A stretch of DNA of 64,000 bases, from assembly GCA_035559535.1 (NCBI GenBank), contig DATMBG010000022.1:124001-188000 (forward strand), in the 5' to 3' direction. How positions within the stretch are numbered: position 1 is the first letter of the stretch; each line of letters opens with the position of its first letter. This DNA comes from Candidatus Limnocylindrales bacterium (GTDB lineage: Bacteria > Moduliflexota > Moduliflexia > Moduliflexales > JAUQPW01). The notes beneath the pieces were generated by a model, which had not been told where the DNA came from, made no database searches, and was given only the letters and a program-made list of their open reading frames with translations. A program made the translations under genes and the position numbers. This document shows, in pieces, positions 34,823 to 43,863 of this stretch.

Positions 34823-36104
34823 ATACCTGTTCTACAACCGTGACATTTCCAAAGGGAATCCCATAAGTTGAAGGATTGGATTTTCCAAGCTTTTCCAATG
34901 CGAGTTTTTTTGCTTCTTCCAAATGAGTAGCCGGAATAAAGCCCAGGAGTTCTACCTGATCTTTCGGACATCGGGAGATCAAGATCACCTGAATTCGCTG
35001 CAAAATCTCTTTAAGCAGGTAAGAATTATGCCCGGTGAGATCGTATTGGGTCTTTACAGCTTTGGCTAATTCCGGGAGAGAGGAAAATTTTGCCCAACGC
35101 AAGAAGCCTTCCTTAATACCCTGGGGACAGGCCGCCAGGAGGATGAAGACCCCGCCATCGACCACACACGTATGGGTATTCATAAGGGTTTTGAGTGCTT
35201 GCATGAAGGAAATATCATAAGGATGACCTCCACAACTGGCCATGGCCAGTTCTGCCTTTTCTTTAAAGGAAACCTTAAAAAGGTTATCTACCACCTGACA
35301 CCCCATGACGTGGGCAGAAACGGGATGACCCGCATAGACGTGGGTTAATTCATGGTTTAAATTCACGAGGGTATTTACCAGGAAACTAGGTCGAAATAAA
35401 GCGGCTGCTTCCAGCATGTCCAGATGGACAGGATTTCCTTCCAGACAACCATTCCTGGCCAGGATATTTCGCGGTTGAACTTCATTACCGGACATAACCA
35501 GTTTGTGATTATGTAAAATCGTTTCATATCCCGATACCCCAGGTAAGACAGCTTTACGACCGCCCGTGAATCCGGCAAAATAATGATGGGTAATCCGGCC
35601 TGTCAAAATCTTAATATCCGCTTCATAAGCCAGTCGATTGACCTCGATGGCATTCCCAAAGGAGGTTTTTCCCAAATAAACATGGTTTTCTTTGTTCATG
35701 CAGTCGTGCCCTATCACTCGGATTTCTTTATCAAAGTGAGGCCCCAAGATGATATTCATATCTTCGGTTGTAAACCGCTCATGAGTCCCCGTTGCAATAA
35801 TAACCGTGATATCCTGCTTACGGATTCCGGCCCGGAGCAGTTCCCGGATCAAAAGCGGCATAAAAATATCGCCCCGGGTTACACGGTCCTTACCGGATAC
35901 CAGAATTACAGCCGTTCGCCCAGATTTAGCCAATTCATATAGGGGTTCCCTTTCAATGGGTTTTTGAAGGGCTTTTTCTACTAAAAAGTCGGGGGGATGG
36001 GCAGGGGAAACGGAACGCGGCGTGAGAATGCCCAGAAAATTTCTTTGGGGAACCTCTGTTTGTACAACTTCAGAGCCATAACCTAACCGGATAATCTCAA
36101 ACAT
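34821..36104 (-). CDS. LarA-like nickel-pincer racemase/epimerase
   Basis: 427 residues of the LarA family, which interconverts the stereoisomers of alpha-hydroxy acids with a nickel-pincer cofactor. Signs: GTHERFT (first His), THHYFAGFTGGRKAVLPGVS (His and pincer Lys) and ILHNHKL (His). A GGGAGGA precedes the ATG. No larB, larC or larE genes occur in the window, so the cofactor must be made elsewhere. It is the first gene of the minus-strand cluster, 195 bases before the next. It may supply a hydroxy acid to ligase 1 or 2, but could be independent. Confidence 0.85.
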   Translation of the reverse strand: MFEIIRLGYGSEVVQTEVPQRNFLGILTPRSVSPAHPPDFLVEKALQKPIEREPLYELAKSGRTAVILVSGKDRVTRGDIFMPLLIRELLRAGIRKQDITVIIATGTHERFTTEDMNIILGPHFDKEIRVIGHDCMNKENHVYLGKTSFGNAIEVNRLAYEADIKILTGRITHHYFAGFTGGRKAVLPGVSGYETILHNHKLVMSGNEVQPRNILARNGCLEGNPVHLDMLEAAALFRPSFLVNTLVNLNHELTHVYAGHPVSAHVMGCQVVDNLFKVSFKEKAELAMASCGGHPYDISFMQALKTLMNTHTCVVDGGVFILLAACPQGIKEGFLRWAKFSSLPELAKAVKTQYDLTGHNSYLLKEILQRIQVILISRCPKDQVELLGFIPATHLEEAKKLALEKLGKSNPSTYGIPFGNVTVVEQV

Positions 36105-36433
36105 AACGGATCCTCCCGCTCATTTGAGCTTTTAAGATAACCGTCGAAAGTAACGAAAGTAAAAAATTGCATGGAATGTGCCAACTTCATAGTTTTGGGA
36201 CCCGGAGTTCAAGGACACGGAGACCTTGGGACTGAGAGACGCGGGGAAATGTCTCCATGTTCCCAAGTCCCAGTTATCTTGGTGATGAATAAGGGCAAAT
36301 CTTCATGTAAAAGCAAAATAAACTTCGCACCTTTCATTTTCCCCTTGACTTAAAAGTTCAGGCTGAATAAGATCATATTTGCTCCAAGTTATGGGATTTT
36401 CATACCTTAAACCTTCATGATTTCCCAGGGTTC
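36105..36433. other. Intergenic region between divergent genes
   Basis: Apart from the promoter at 36345-36373, it holds an imperfect repeat near 36190-36280 (cttgggac/gtcccaag type). No gene seen. Confidence 0.5.
36345..36373 (+). promoter_or_regulatory. Sigma-70 type promoter of the pilin-like pair
   Basis: TTGACT (36345-36350), 17-base spacer, TAAGAT (36368-36373), 60 bases before the ATG at 36434. Confidence 0.5.
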
Positions 36434-37264
36434 ATGATAAAGATTTCATCTGCGCAGGGTTTTACGCTCTTAGAGACCCTCATGGTGACGGTTTTGTTTA
36501 CAACGGTTCTGATTTTATCTTTGGAATTTTTTCAACAACACCAGAAAATCTACTTCCGGTATCGGAGCGACGCGGAGATTATTCAAAATGCCCGAATGGC
36601 TTTAGATGCCATTTGTTCAGATTTGAGGGTTGCCGGTTATCATTTAGACCGGCAACAAAATCAGCCTGTTTTTATCGAAGCGGCTCCGTTTCAAATTATC
36701 TTGAATGCAGATAAGGACCCCGGTGAGCCGGTTTTGATTAAAAACGGTTTTGTCATGCTATCCAGTGGTACCCCCTATATTAACTCCCAGGATTACTCTA
36801 CAGGGGCTGAAACTATTCGATGGACTTTAGATTCGAATGATGATGGTCTCATCGATAACCGGGATATCGATGATAATCCAGAGGAGCGGGCCTCCCGATT
36901 TAACGACAATGATTTCGTTTTAATTCGAGAACTGAACGGAGGGCCGGATCAGCAGGTGGCTCTCTATCTCAGAGGGCCAATAGATGCTAAAAACAATCGT
37001 ACCTATGTGTCTCCTTTGTTTCAATATTGGATTTTGTCTTCCAATGGCTCTTTAATTTTATGGGGGGATACCGATGGGAATGGATTTTTAGAGGGGAATG
37101 AAATCTATTTCCCACCCCTGACTTCTCAAAGTGTTTTGGAGAAAATCAGGCGGATTACCGTGATGGTTTCGGTAGAGTCCGATGAGTGGGATCCTTTTCG
37201 TAATCCACCCGGCCATCGACAGGTCATCTTGAGTTCCGAGGTTGCAGTAAGGAACAACTTTTAA
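36434..37264 (+). CDS. PilW-like type IV minor pilin / pseudopilin
   Basis: 276 residues. The class III signal reads MIKISSAQGFTLLETLMVTV, with cleavage expected after Gly before Phe and the conserved Glu at +5, then a hydrophobic helix. The rest is a globular head with acidic, calcium-like loops (DSNDDGLIDNRDIDDNPEE, WGDTDGNGFLEGNE). Minor pilins prime pilus assembly. It lies 77 bases before a second pilin-like gene. No pilB, pilC, pilD or pilQ is nearby, so the machine must be encoded elsewhere. Confidence 0.8.
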   Translation: MIKISSAQGFTLLETLMVTVLFTTVLILSLEFFQQHQKIYFRYRSDAEIIQNARMALDAICSDLRVAGYHLDRQQNQPVFIEAAPFQIILNADKDPGEPVLIKNGFVMLSSGTPYINSQDYSTGAETIRWTLDSNDDGLIDNRDIDDNPEERASRFNDNDFVLIRELNGGPDQQVALYLRGPIDAKNNRTYVSPLFQYWILSSNGSLILWGDTDGNGFLEGNEIYFPPLTSQSVLEKIRRITVMVSVESDEWDPFRNPPGHRQVILSSEVAVRNNF

Positions 37265-37341
37265 CATTCATAAAAAAGTCTAAACTCCGGAGTTGCCCTA
37301 TTTTTCCACTGTGGAACGATCTCAAGGAACCCTGACGGCGT

Positions 37342-37791
37342 ATGAAACGATCCTTACTTCTCTCCTCAAGAGGTTTTAGTCTCATAGAAGTTCTCATGGC
37401 TTCGGCCATCCTGGGTTTTGCATTGCTCAGTTTATCTCAATTGTTTTTACAAAGCTCCCTGGAAATTTATCGGGCGAAGAACAGATCTCGGGCAACCCAC
37501 CTGGTGGATGAGATGATGGAAATTATGGCGGCTTCTCCCTATCCCATTGAAAATTATCAGGGTTTCTCTACCAACTCCTCTCCTGCAAATACGAACCCGG
37601 TAAAAGAAGACCTGCTCCGTTGGAAACGAAACGTAAAAGCTTTCCAGGATACCGCTTTAGGAACAATTTCCGTTGTTCAAGATAACTATCGAAAAACGGT
37701 TATTATCGATCTGGATTATCCAAATTTTGGGAAGAGAGATCAGGTAGAAATCAAACGCATTTTTTCAAGTCCGTTTCCTATTTCCCCTTGA
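37342..37791 (+). CDS. PilV-like type IV minor pilin / pseudopilin
   Basis: 149 residues. Signal MKRSLLLSSRGFSLIEVLMA with Gly|Phe cleavage and Glu5, then a hydrophobic helix (SAILGFALLSLSQLFLQSS). The head domain is short. It follows the PilW-like gene on the same strand. Together they look like a minor-pilin pair, possibly for a type IV pilus or a type II secretion pseudopilus. Confidence 0.8.
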   Translation: MKRSLLLSSRGFSLIEVLMASAILGFALLSLSQLFLQSSLEIYRAKNRSRATHLVDEMMEIMAASPYPIENYQGFSTNSSPANTNPVKEDLLRWKRNVKAFQDTALGTISVVQDNYRKTVIIDLDYPNFGKRDQVEIKRIFSSPFPISP

Positions 37792-37985
37792 TAGGGAGAC
37801 CTGATTATATTTCAATTTGTAAGGCGGCTTTCCCTATGAAGTTTTTCTATCCCTGGAATGCAACTTCTTTAAAAGGAATTGATAGGATGTGATCTATTCA
37901 ACCAGAGTGGATACTAACCCGATGCCTGTATGGTAAAAAAATCAAAGAGGGGATATTTTAGAGGGTAAGGAGGAGAGATAAATTT

Positions 37986-38777
37986 ATGGAAGATATCCCC
38001 ATCCAGGACCTGTTGGAGGGGGCATCCAGGGCAAATCCCTTTTCTCTCTGGTTTCCTTTACCGGAGGTCCTTCTATTGGGAAATGACGAAGTCCATGTCT
38101 GGCGTGCGACCCTGAATGTAGAGATTTCGTATCTACACAACCTGCAGCAACTTCTCTCGGCGGATGAGCAGGTCCGGGCCGGGCGTTTTTACTTTCAGAA
38201 GGATCGTGAACGCTTTATCATCACACGGGGATTGTTAAGGAGGATCCTGGGACGTTATCTGGAGAGGGAACCGGGCCAATTGCAATTTGGCTATGGACCC
38301 TATGGAAAGCCTTATCTCACAGGAGAATTTAGCTACAGTAGATTGCGTTTCAACTTAGCTTATTCCCAGGAGCTTGCCCTCTACGCCATTACACAAGGTC
38401 GTGAAGTTGGGATAGATATTGAATATATCCGACCTCATCCGGCCAATATGCAGATAGCGCATCGGTTCTTTTCACCCTGCGAAGTTATGGCTTTAAAGGC
38501 CCTTCCTTTCCATCTGCAGCAAGAAGCATTCTTTAATTGCTGGACTCGCAAAGAAGCTTATATAAAGGCCAGAGGAAAGGGTCTTTCGTTTCCTTTGAAT
38601 CAATTCTCTGTATCCCTGGCACCCGGCGAGCCTGCCGCTCTACTCAATGTCCTGGAAGATCCCCAAGAAACCTCCCGTTGGTCACTTCAGACGCTGGAAC
38701 CGGGTTCCGGCTACGTGGCAGCTCTTGCCGTAGAAGGACAGGATTGGCGGCTTAAATGTTGGCAGGTACAGGGGTAG
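37986..38777 (+). CDS. 4'-phosphopantetheinyl transferase (Sfp type)
   Basis: 263 residues. Transfers phosphopantetheine from CoA to the serine of carrier proteins. The Sfp-type core is REVGIDIEYIRPHP (magnesium-binding Asp and Glu), FFSPCEVMALKAL and WTRKEAYIKARGKGLSFPL. An AAGGAGGAG precedes the ATG by about 12 bases. It is the natural activator of the two carrier proteins at 29828 and 33248, about 4.5-8 kb away. A separate promoter and orientation mean it could also serve other pathways. Confidence 0.92.
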   Translation: MEDIPIQDLLEGASRANPFSLWFPLPEVLLLGNDEVHVWRATLNVEISYLHNLQQLLSADEQVRAGRFYFQKDRERFIITRGLLRRILGRYLEREPGQLQFGYGPYGKPYLTGEFSYSRLRFNLAYSQELALYAITQGREVGIDIEYIRPHPANMQIAHRFFSPCEVMALKALPFHLQQEAFFNCWTRKEAYIKARGKGLSFPLNQFSVSLAPGEPAALLNVLEDPQETSRWSLQTLEPGSGYVAALAVEGQDWRLKCWQVQG

Positions 38778-38848
38778 AGGGAAAGGCTTCCAGAACCCAT
38801 CCTATTTCCCTACCCTTTTAACCTCTCTTATTTATTACTCTACACTTA

Positions 38849-40837
38849 TTACTCTACACTCCGGACAGGACTATCTAAATACTCCCGACACCAGAGTTCA
38901 AAAATCAAAAGGGCCCAGAGGTGTTGGCTGTAATCTTTAAGGCCTTTTTGGTGTTCCTCGATAAGCAATCGGATATAATCCACGTTGAAAAGGCCGCGTT
39001 CCCGTAAGCGCTCTCCTAACAAGATATCTTCAAGTAAAGGTTTGAGATCTGTTCGAAACCACTCCAGGAGAGGTACTCCAAATCCATGTTTTCTTCTATG
39101 AATAATTTGAGAGGGAAGGATGCCGTGCAAGGCATGTTTGAAGATGTATTTGGTCGTAAGACCTTTCACTTTAAGATCTGAAGGGATCTGAGCCGCAAAT
39201 TCTACCAGTTCATGGTCCAGAAAAGGAACCCGTCCTTCCAGTGAAACTGCCATGGTCATTCGATCCTCCTTGACCAAAAGATCATCCGGAAGGAGCGTAT
39301 GAAAATCGGCATATAGAGCTTTATCCAGATCCGACAGGCTGGAGGCCTTTCGATAATATTGAGTAATAATTTCGTCTGAAGGACGTAATCCTTTAAAATG
39401 GGGAGAGGAAGGATTATAGAGGGCTTGCTTCATATCCTCGGTGAAGAAGGAAATGGTGGTGATATGTCGCAAATTAGGGGGTAAGTTACGGCATTCCAGA
39501 AATCTTTTAAAAAACAGAAAATATTCCCCAAGACTGGAAGTTCGAGAAACGGGCAGATGCTTTGAAATTTTCTCAAAGTAGTGTTGAAGCATGATGGGAA
39601 TTCGGCTGTAGTATCGAATCAAATTATCGATTAAATAACGTCGGTAGCCTCCGAAAATTTCATCGCCTCCCGTTCCTGAAAGGGCTACAATTACCTGTTC
39701 TCGAGCTAATCTGGCCAGATAATAGGTGGGAATGGCAGAAGGATCCGCAAAGGGTTCATCAAAATGCTTTATAAGCAAAGGAATAATATCAATGGCCCGG
39801 GGCTCTACCTCGAATTCGTAGTGTTCTGTGGCAAATCGTTCGGATACTTGTTTGGCATAGCGTCGTTCGTCATAATATCCGGCATTTTTAAATCCAATGG
39901 AGAAAGTCTTAATGGGTTGAATTTTACTGGCAAAGGCCACAATAGCACTGGAGTCGATTCCACCGCTCAGGAGGATTCCCACGGGGACATCGCTTACAAG
40001 ATGGCGTTTAACAGATTTTTGTAAGAGTTCTATCAACCCTTCCGAGTAAAACTTTTCATCCTTTGGACTTACAGGCAGTCTTTTAACCTCTGGGACCCTA
40101 TCGGATCGATCTTCTTCACTTGGCCCTGAGGTAGGAGGAGTCGATCTATCCACTCGACTCCCAACGGGCAAACTCCAATATCTCTGGAGGAAGATTTCAC
40201 CGTCTTTGTACTCCAGAACATGACCCGGCTGGAGTTTTTTGATTCCTTTAAATATGGTATCCGGGCCGGGAATGTAGAGATAGCTCAGATAATTGTGCAA
40301 AGCCTGAAAGTTAAGTTCTCTTTTAAAGGAAGGATCTTGAAGCAGGGACTTAATCTCAGAAGCAAAACAAAGTTTTTCCCGATCGATACGGTAAAACAGA
40401 GGTTTTATACCTATTCGGTCTCGGGCTAAAAAGAAAGCATGTTCCCGACTATCCCACAAGGCAAAAGCAAACATTCCGTAAAGTTCACGGATACACTCTT
40501 TGCCCAGGTCTTCATAGAGGTGGACGATGACTTCTGTATCACTGAGGGTTTTAAACTTATGATTGCGTTTTTCTAACTGTTCCCGAAGCTCCTTATAGTT
40601 ATAAATCTCCCCGTTGAATACGACCCATACCGACCGATTTTCATTGCTGATGGGTTGATGACCTCCCGTTACATCAATGACACTTAATCTCCGGACCCCC
40701 AGACCAACCTGACCGGACATGTAATAACCTTCTTCATCAGGTCCACGGTGTTTAAGAACCGAAGTCATCCGGCGTACAAGGTTTTTATCGATTTCTTTTT
40801 TTTCATTGAAATTAAGGACACCACATATACCGCACAT
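38849..40837 (-). CDS. AsnB-type glutamine amidotransferase, copy 3
   Basis: 662 residues. MCGICGVLNFNEKKEID fixes the start, with Cys2. Synthetase PP-loop GILLSGGIDSSAIVAF near residue 291. Longer than copies 1 and 2, with an insert between the domains that reads GSRVDRSTPPTSGPSEEDRS (about residues 220-240). It resembles the AsnB branch found in exopolysaccharide or exosortase regions, or ordinary asparagine synthetase. It lies 7 bases downstream of BamD and may be read from that operon. Confidence 0.92.
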   Translation of the reverse strand: MCGICGVLNFNEKKEIDKNLVRRMTSVLKHRGPDEEGYYMSGQVGLGVRRLSVIDVTGGHQPISNENRSVWVVFNGEIYNYKELREQLEKRNHKFKTLSDTEVIVHLYEDLGKECIRELYGMFAFALWDSREHAFFLARDRIGIKPLFYRIDREKLCFASEIKSLLQDPSFKRELNFQALHNYLSYLYIPGPDTIFKGIKKLQPGHVLEYKDGEIFLQRYWSLPVGSRVDRSTPPTSGPSEEDRSDRVPEVKRLPVSPKDEKFYSEGLIELLQKSVKRHLVSDVPVGILLSGGIDSSAIVAFASKIQPIKTFSIGFKNAGYYDERRYAKQVSERFATEHYEFEVEPRAIDIIPLLIKHFDEPFADPSAIPTYYLARLAREQVIVALSGTGGDEIFGGYRRYLIDNLIRYYSRIPIMLQHYFEKISKHLPVSRTSSLGEYFLFFKRFLECRNLPPNLRHITTISFFTEDMKQALYNPSSPHFKGLRPSDEIITQYYRKASSLSDLDKALYADFHTLLPDDLLVKEDRMTMAVSLEGRVPFLDHELVEFAAQIPSDLKVKGLTTKYIFKHALHGILPSQIIHRRKHGFGVPLLEWFRTDLKPLLEDILLGERLRERGLFNVDYIRLLIEEHQKGLKDYSQHLWALLIFELWCREYLDSPVRSVE

Positions 40838-40844
40838 AATTCAC

Positions 40845-41618
40845 TTATATATTAGACAACTCCTTCCTGGCCTTCTCCGCATAACCATTATTCGGATAAT
40901 TTTGAATCAATCTCTTTAAATATAACTCTGCTTCTTCTTTCTGACCCAACTTGAGATAATTCATACCCAGGTAGAAGAGGGTTTTATCAATGACCTCGGT
41001 ATCTGCATATTCTTGTAAAATGACCCGGAGACGATCAATAGAAGCTTTGTAAGCCTGTTCACGCAGGTAAAATTCGGCAATCAAAAACTCGTGCTCGGCC
41101 AATCTATTCCGGCATTTATGGATTTTTTCTTGGGCTTTTTGAGCATACTCGCTATTCGGATACTTTGTTTTAACCTTATCGAATTCTTCCAAAGCCCTAC
41201 GGGTGTTAGTCTGATCTCGATCTGCAGAAAGTATCTGTTTATAGTAACACATACCCAACTTATACTGGGCCTTTGGCACTTCAGGATGGGTTGGATAGAG
41301 ATTTATAAAACTCTGATAAGCGGCAATGGCTTCTTCATATTGCTTTTGAGCATAGTAGCTTTCGGCGATATAAAATTGGGTTTTACTCAGGTATTTGCTC
41401 TTAGGATACTGCTCCTTTAAAGTTTTAAACTCTTCAAGGGCTCGAGCATACTTCTTTTTATTAAATAACGTCTCTCCTTTTTTAAAGAGCATTTCATCGG
41501 CTGCCTGGGAGGGGTGATGCTTAGTTGCTTTAGAACATCCTGGACTGGTTATTAAAACAAACCCAATCAACAAAATAACACTTAAAACTTTTTGAGAGTT
41601 GAAGATTATTTTATTCAT
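40845..41618 (-). CDS. bamD: Outer membrane assembly lipoprotein BamD-like
   Basis: 257 residues from ATG 41618. A lipoprotein signal with lipobox SPGC is followed by TPR repeats (GETLFNKKKYARALEEF, YYAQKQYEEAIAAYQSFI, and so on). The DRDQTNTRRALEEFD block in the third repeat is typical of BamD/YfiO, which helps fold outer-membrane beta-barrels. A longer frame to 41657 would overlap the upstream gene's stop and adds residues before the signal peptide, so I reject it. AsnB copy 3 follows closely. Confidence 0.88.
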   Translation of the reverse strand: MNKIIFNSQKVLSVILLIGFVLITSPGCSKATKHHPSQAADEMLFKKGETLFNKKKYARALEEFKTLKEQYPKSKYLSKTQFYIAESYYAQKQYEEAIAAYQSFINLYPTHPEVPKAQYKLGMCYYKQILSADRDQTNTRRALEEFDKVKTKYPNSEYAQKAQEKIHKCRNRLAEHEFLIAEFYLREQAYKASIDRLRVILQEYADTEVIDKTLFYLGMNYLKLGQKEEAELYLKRLIQNYPNNGYAEKARKELSNI

Positions 41619-41637
41619 AATTTTGGGTTGTAAGGGA

Positions 41638-42828
41638 CTAGTTGAGGGTATCACCACCTTTCTCCTTTTCTAGCTGGGCATCGACACGGGTAGATCTACC
41701 ATCACTAACTTGAATATCGATTACAAAATGTTTATAACCCGGTTTAATCACTCGAAGTTTATAGATACCTGGAGGTTTATTCAGAGATATAGGAGTATAG
41801 CCTATATCCTCCCCTTCTAGAAAAACTTTAGCCGAAGGAGGATTGGACTCGATTTTAACCTCGCCTATTTCCGGAGTCAGTTCTCTCTGGATTTTCCTGG
41901 TAACCAGGTCCTCTACCACAACGGTTTCCGTCAGGGTCCGATATTTACTTTTCTTCAAAGTAAGTTCATAAGGACCCGGTTTCAACTCCTTTTTCAAAGG
42001 AGTCTCACCGTAATACACATCGTTGATATGAACTTCAACGCCAGGTGGGTTGGTTACAATATCTAAAATTCCGGTCCTCTCTTTAAGGGTTACGTTAATT
42101 TCCAGGACCTCATCGGCTACAAGGACTGCCTCACCCACATGATCCCGAAATCCTTCTTTTTTAAGAACCAACTTGTATTTACCAACCGGTTTATCATGGG
42201 TTAAGGGGGTCGTTCCAATAAATTTATCATCGATATAGACTTTGGCTTCTGAAGGCTCTGAGGTAATAACTAATCTTCCCACCTGGGGAATTAAATTTAC
42301 TTCCACCTCTGACGTAGTATCATCCTGAATAATCACAGGTCTTTGGTCGACATAGTATTGGTCTTTAACAATTTTTAACTCATACTCTCCAGGAGGTTTC
42401 TCGATCACTAAAGGAGTTACCTTATCCAGTTTGACCCCGTCGATATATACCGCGGCCTTTGGTGGGGCCGTTTTGATTTCTACTTTTCCTCGCTGCTCTG
42501 AAAGTTCTGCATCTAGAAAAGCCGTCTGTTTTTTATTTACCCAAACTTTTCTTGCATAGGTCCGATAACCTTTTAACAGGAGTTTTACATCATACTCCCC
42601 TTCTGCTAATTTCTCCATGAAAGGAGTTTTTCCTACATAGGTATTATTCAAGTAAACCGATGCGTTGGAAGGGGAAGAAGTAATTCTTAAAGTGCCTTTC
42701 TTATCAAAGTAGCCGTAGAAAACCTGCAGATAGGAAAAAATTCCACCAAAATCAGCAAAACGATTTAGCAGTGCCGTAATACAAACAAGGACAAATCCCA
42801 CAGAAATAACAGCTAGAAATCGCCTCAT
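41638..42828 (-). CDS. Membrane-anchored protein with five PEGA repeats
   Basis: 396 residues. A single N-terminal helix (VISVGFVLVCITALL) anchors the chain. Five PEGA repeats of about 67 residues follow (openings GTLRITSSPSNASVYL, GKVEIKTAPPKAAVYI, GRLVITSEPSEAKVYI, GILDIVTNPPGVEVHI, GEVKIESNPPSAKVFL). PEGA domains are beta-sandwich surface or periplasmic repeats with no known enzyme activity. It sits upstream of bamD with a gap of about 19 bases. Probably an envelope structural or adhesion protein. Confidence 0.85.
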   Translation of the reverse strand: MRRFLAVISVGFVLVCITALLNRFADFGGIFSYLQVFYGYFDKKGTLRITSSPSNASVYLNNTYVGKTPFMEKLAEGEYDVKLLLKGYRTYARKVWVNKKQTAFLDAELSEQRGKVEIKTAPPKAAVYIDGVKLDKVTPLVIEKPPGEYELKIVKDQYYVDQRPVIIQDDTTSEVEVNLIPQVGRLVITSEPSEAKVYIDDKFIGTTPLTHDKPVGKYKLVLKKEGFRDHVGEAVLVADEVLEINVTLKERTGILDIVTNPPGVEVHINDVYYGETPLKKELKPGPYELTLKKSKYRTLTETVVVEDLVTRKIQRELTPEIGEVKIESNPPSAKVFLEGEDIGYTPISLNKPPGIYKLRVIKPGYKHFVIDIQVSDGRSTRVDAQLEKEKGGDTLN

Positions 42829-42910
42829 AGCGCCATCCTCGACGAGAAATCCTTGCTGTTTACAGGATTACTTTATGTAAAGCCTCTAACCTCAGGAGAA
42901 CCCTCATACC

Positions 42911-43753
42911 TCATGGATTTTTGTAGGTAATCTTATCTAGAGCGGCAGCCATATCATCAATTGCTTCACTGAGCTGGATAACTGTGCTGAATACCCCATT
43001 TAAATCCAAAGAACCTGTGTGAATATCGGAAAATTTAAGCCTGATGATCGAGAGATGCACTTCCCTGAGTGAAGTTATAAAGTTCGTTAATTTAGATGTG
43101 ACATATTCTATCCCTTTTTCAATTTCTTGATGGCTTTTAAGCTGTTTAAGCAAAGAATTTCGAGTTCGAATCCACTCTAATTTGATAAATTCGTCGGAAC
43201 GGGCATTCTGGATCTTCTTCTCTAAATGCTTCAGAACAGCCCGGGTACGTGCCATGTCATGGCAACGTAAATCTTCATGAATCCCGTGAATCTTCTTTAC
43301 AATACTGAAAATTTTAAGGATTAAATGTTGAACAGCGGGAAAGATTTCTTTAAAAGATTCTGTAAGATAAATCTCCTTATCTTTATCCTTGATCGCTTTT
43401 TTAATCTCTCTGTAAAGGGTTACACTTTGGTGGATGAAATCCATATAGGGATCTTCCAGCTCGGACTTGAGTTGACGGTAGTTTTCTTCGATTTCATCAT
43501 ACCCCAAGTCCATATAGCGCAGGAGCCCCGTTTTTAGGGAAGCCCAGGTTTTCTTATCGCTTAACCAGATAGCCAGGCATAAAAAAATCCCTACATAGGT
43601 AAACCCCATATTAACCGCCAGGCCCGTCCATATTGAAATGCCTGATACAATGCCAAGCCATATGGGATGAGCAAAGAAACTAAAGATATCTCGTTTCTCT
43701 TCCTTTGTAGTTGGAAAGGAAGACGGTGTGCCTTGAGCTTCCAGACGTTCCAT
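42911..43753 (-). CDS. Hypothetical membrane protein with helical cytoplasmic domain
   Basis: 280 residues, not recognised. Two adjacent membrane helices (about residues 31-68: IWLGIVSGISIWTGLAVNMG, YVGIFLCLAIWL) are followed by a long, almost entirely helical domain with many charged residues (HQSVTLYREIKKAIKDKDKE, VLKHLEKKIQNARSDEF). It resembles a coiled-coil or toxic-anion-resistance-like helical bundle, but no motif is diagnostic. It is followed by the PEGA protein after about 82 bases. Confidence 0.65.
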   Translation of the reverse strand: MERLEAQGTPSSFPTTKEEKRDIFSFFAHPIWLGIVSGISIWTGLAVNMGFTYVGIFLCLAIWLSDKKTWASLKTGLLRYMDLGYDEIEENYRQLKSELEDPYMDFIHQSVTLYREIKKAIKDKDKEIYLTESFKEIFPAVQHLILKIFSIVKKIHGIHEDLRCHDMARTRAVLKHLEKKIQNARSDEFIKLEWIRTRNSLLKQLKSHQEIEKGIEYVTSKLTNFITSLREVHLSIIRLKFSDIHTGSLDLNGVFSTVIQLSEAIDDMAAALDKITYKNP

Positions 43754-43863
43754 GATCTAAAATAATGTAAATATTATTGGGAACATGTCAAGAAAAAACG
43801 AAAAGATACGGTCATCTACCTTCCCATGTATCCTTCACAACTTGCAATTGAAAGCGTTTTCAC

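Noticed and set aside
37342-37409. tRNA-like or other RNA gene search in this and other gaps
   Set aside because: No cloverleaf or T-loop sequence fitted any gap by eye; I cannot rule out a divergent one.
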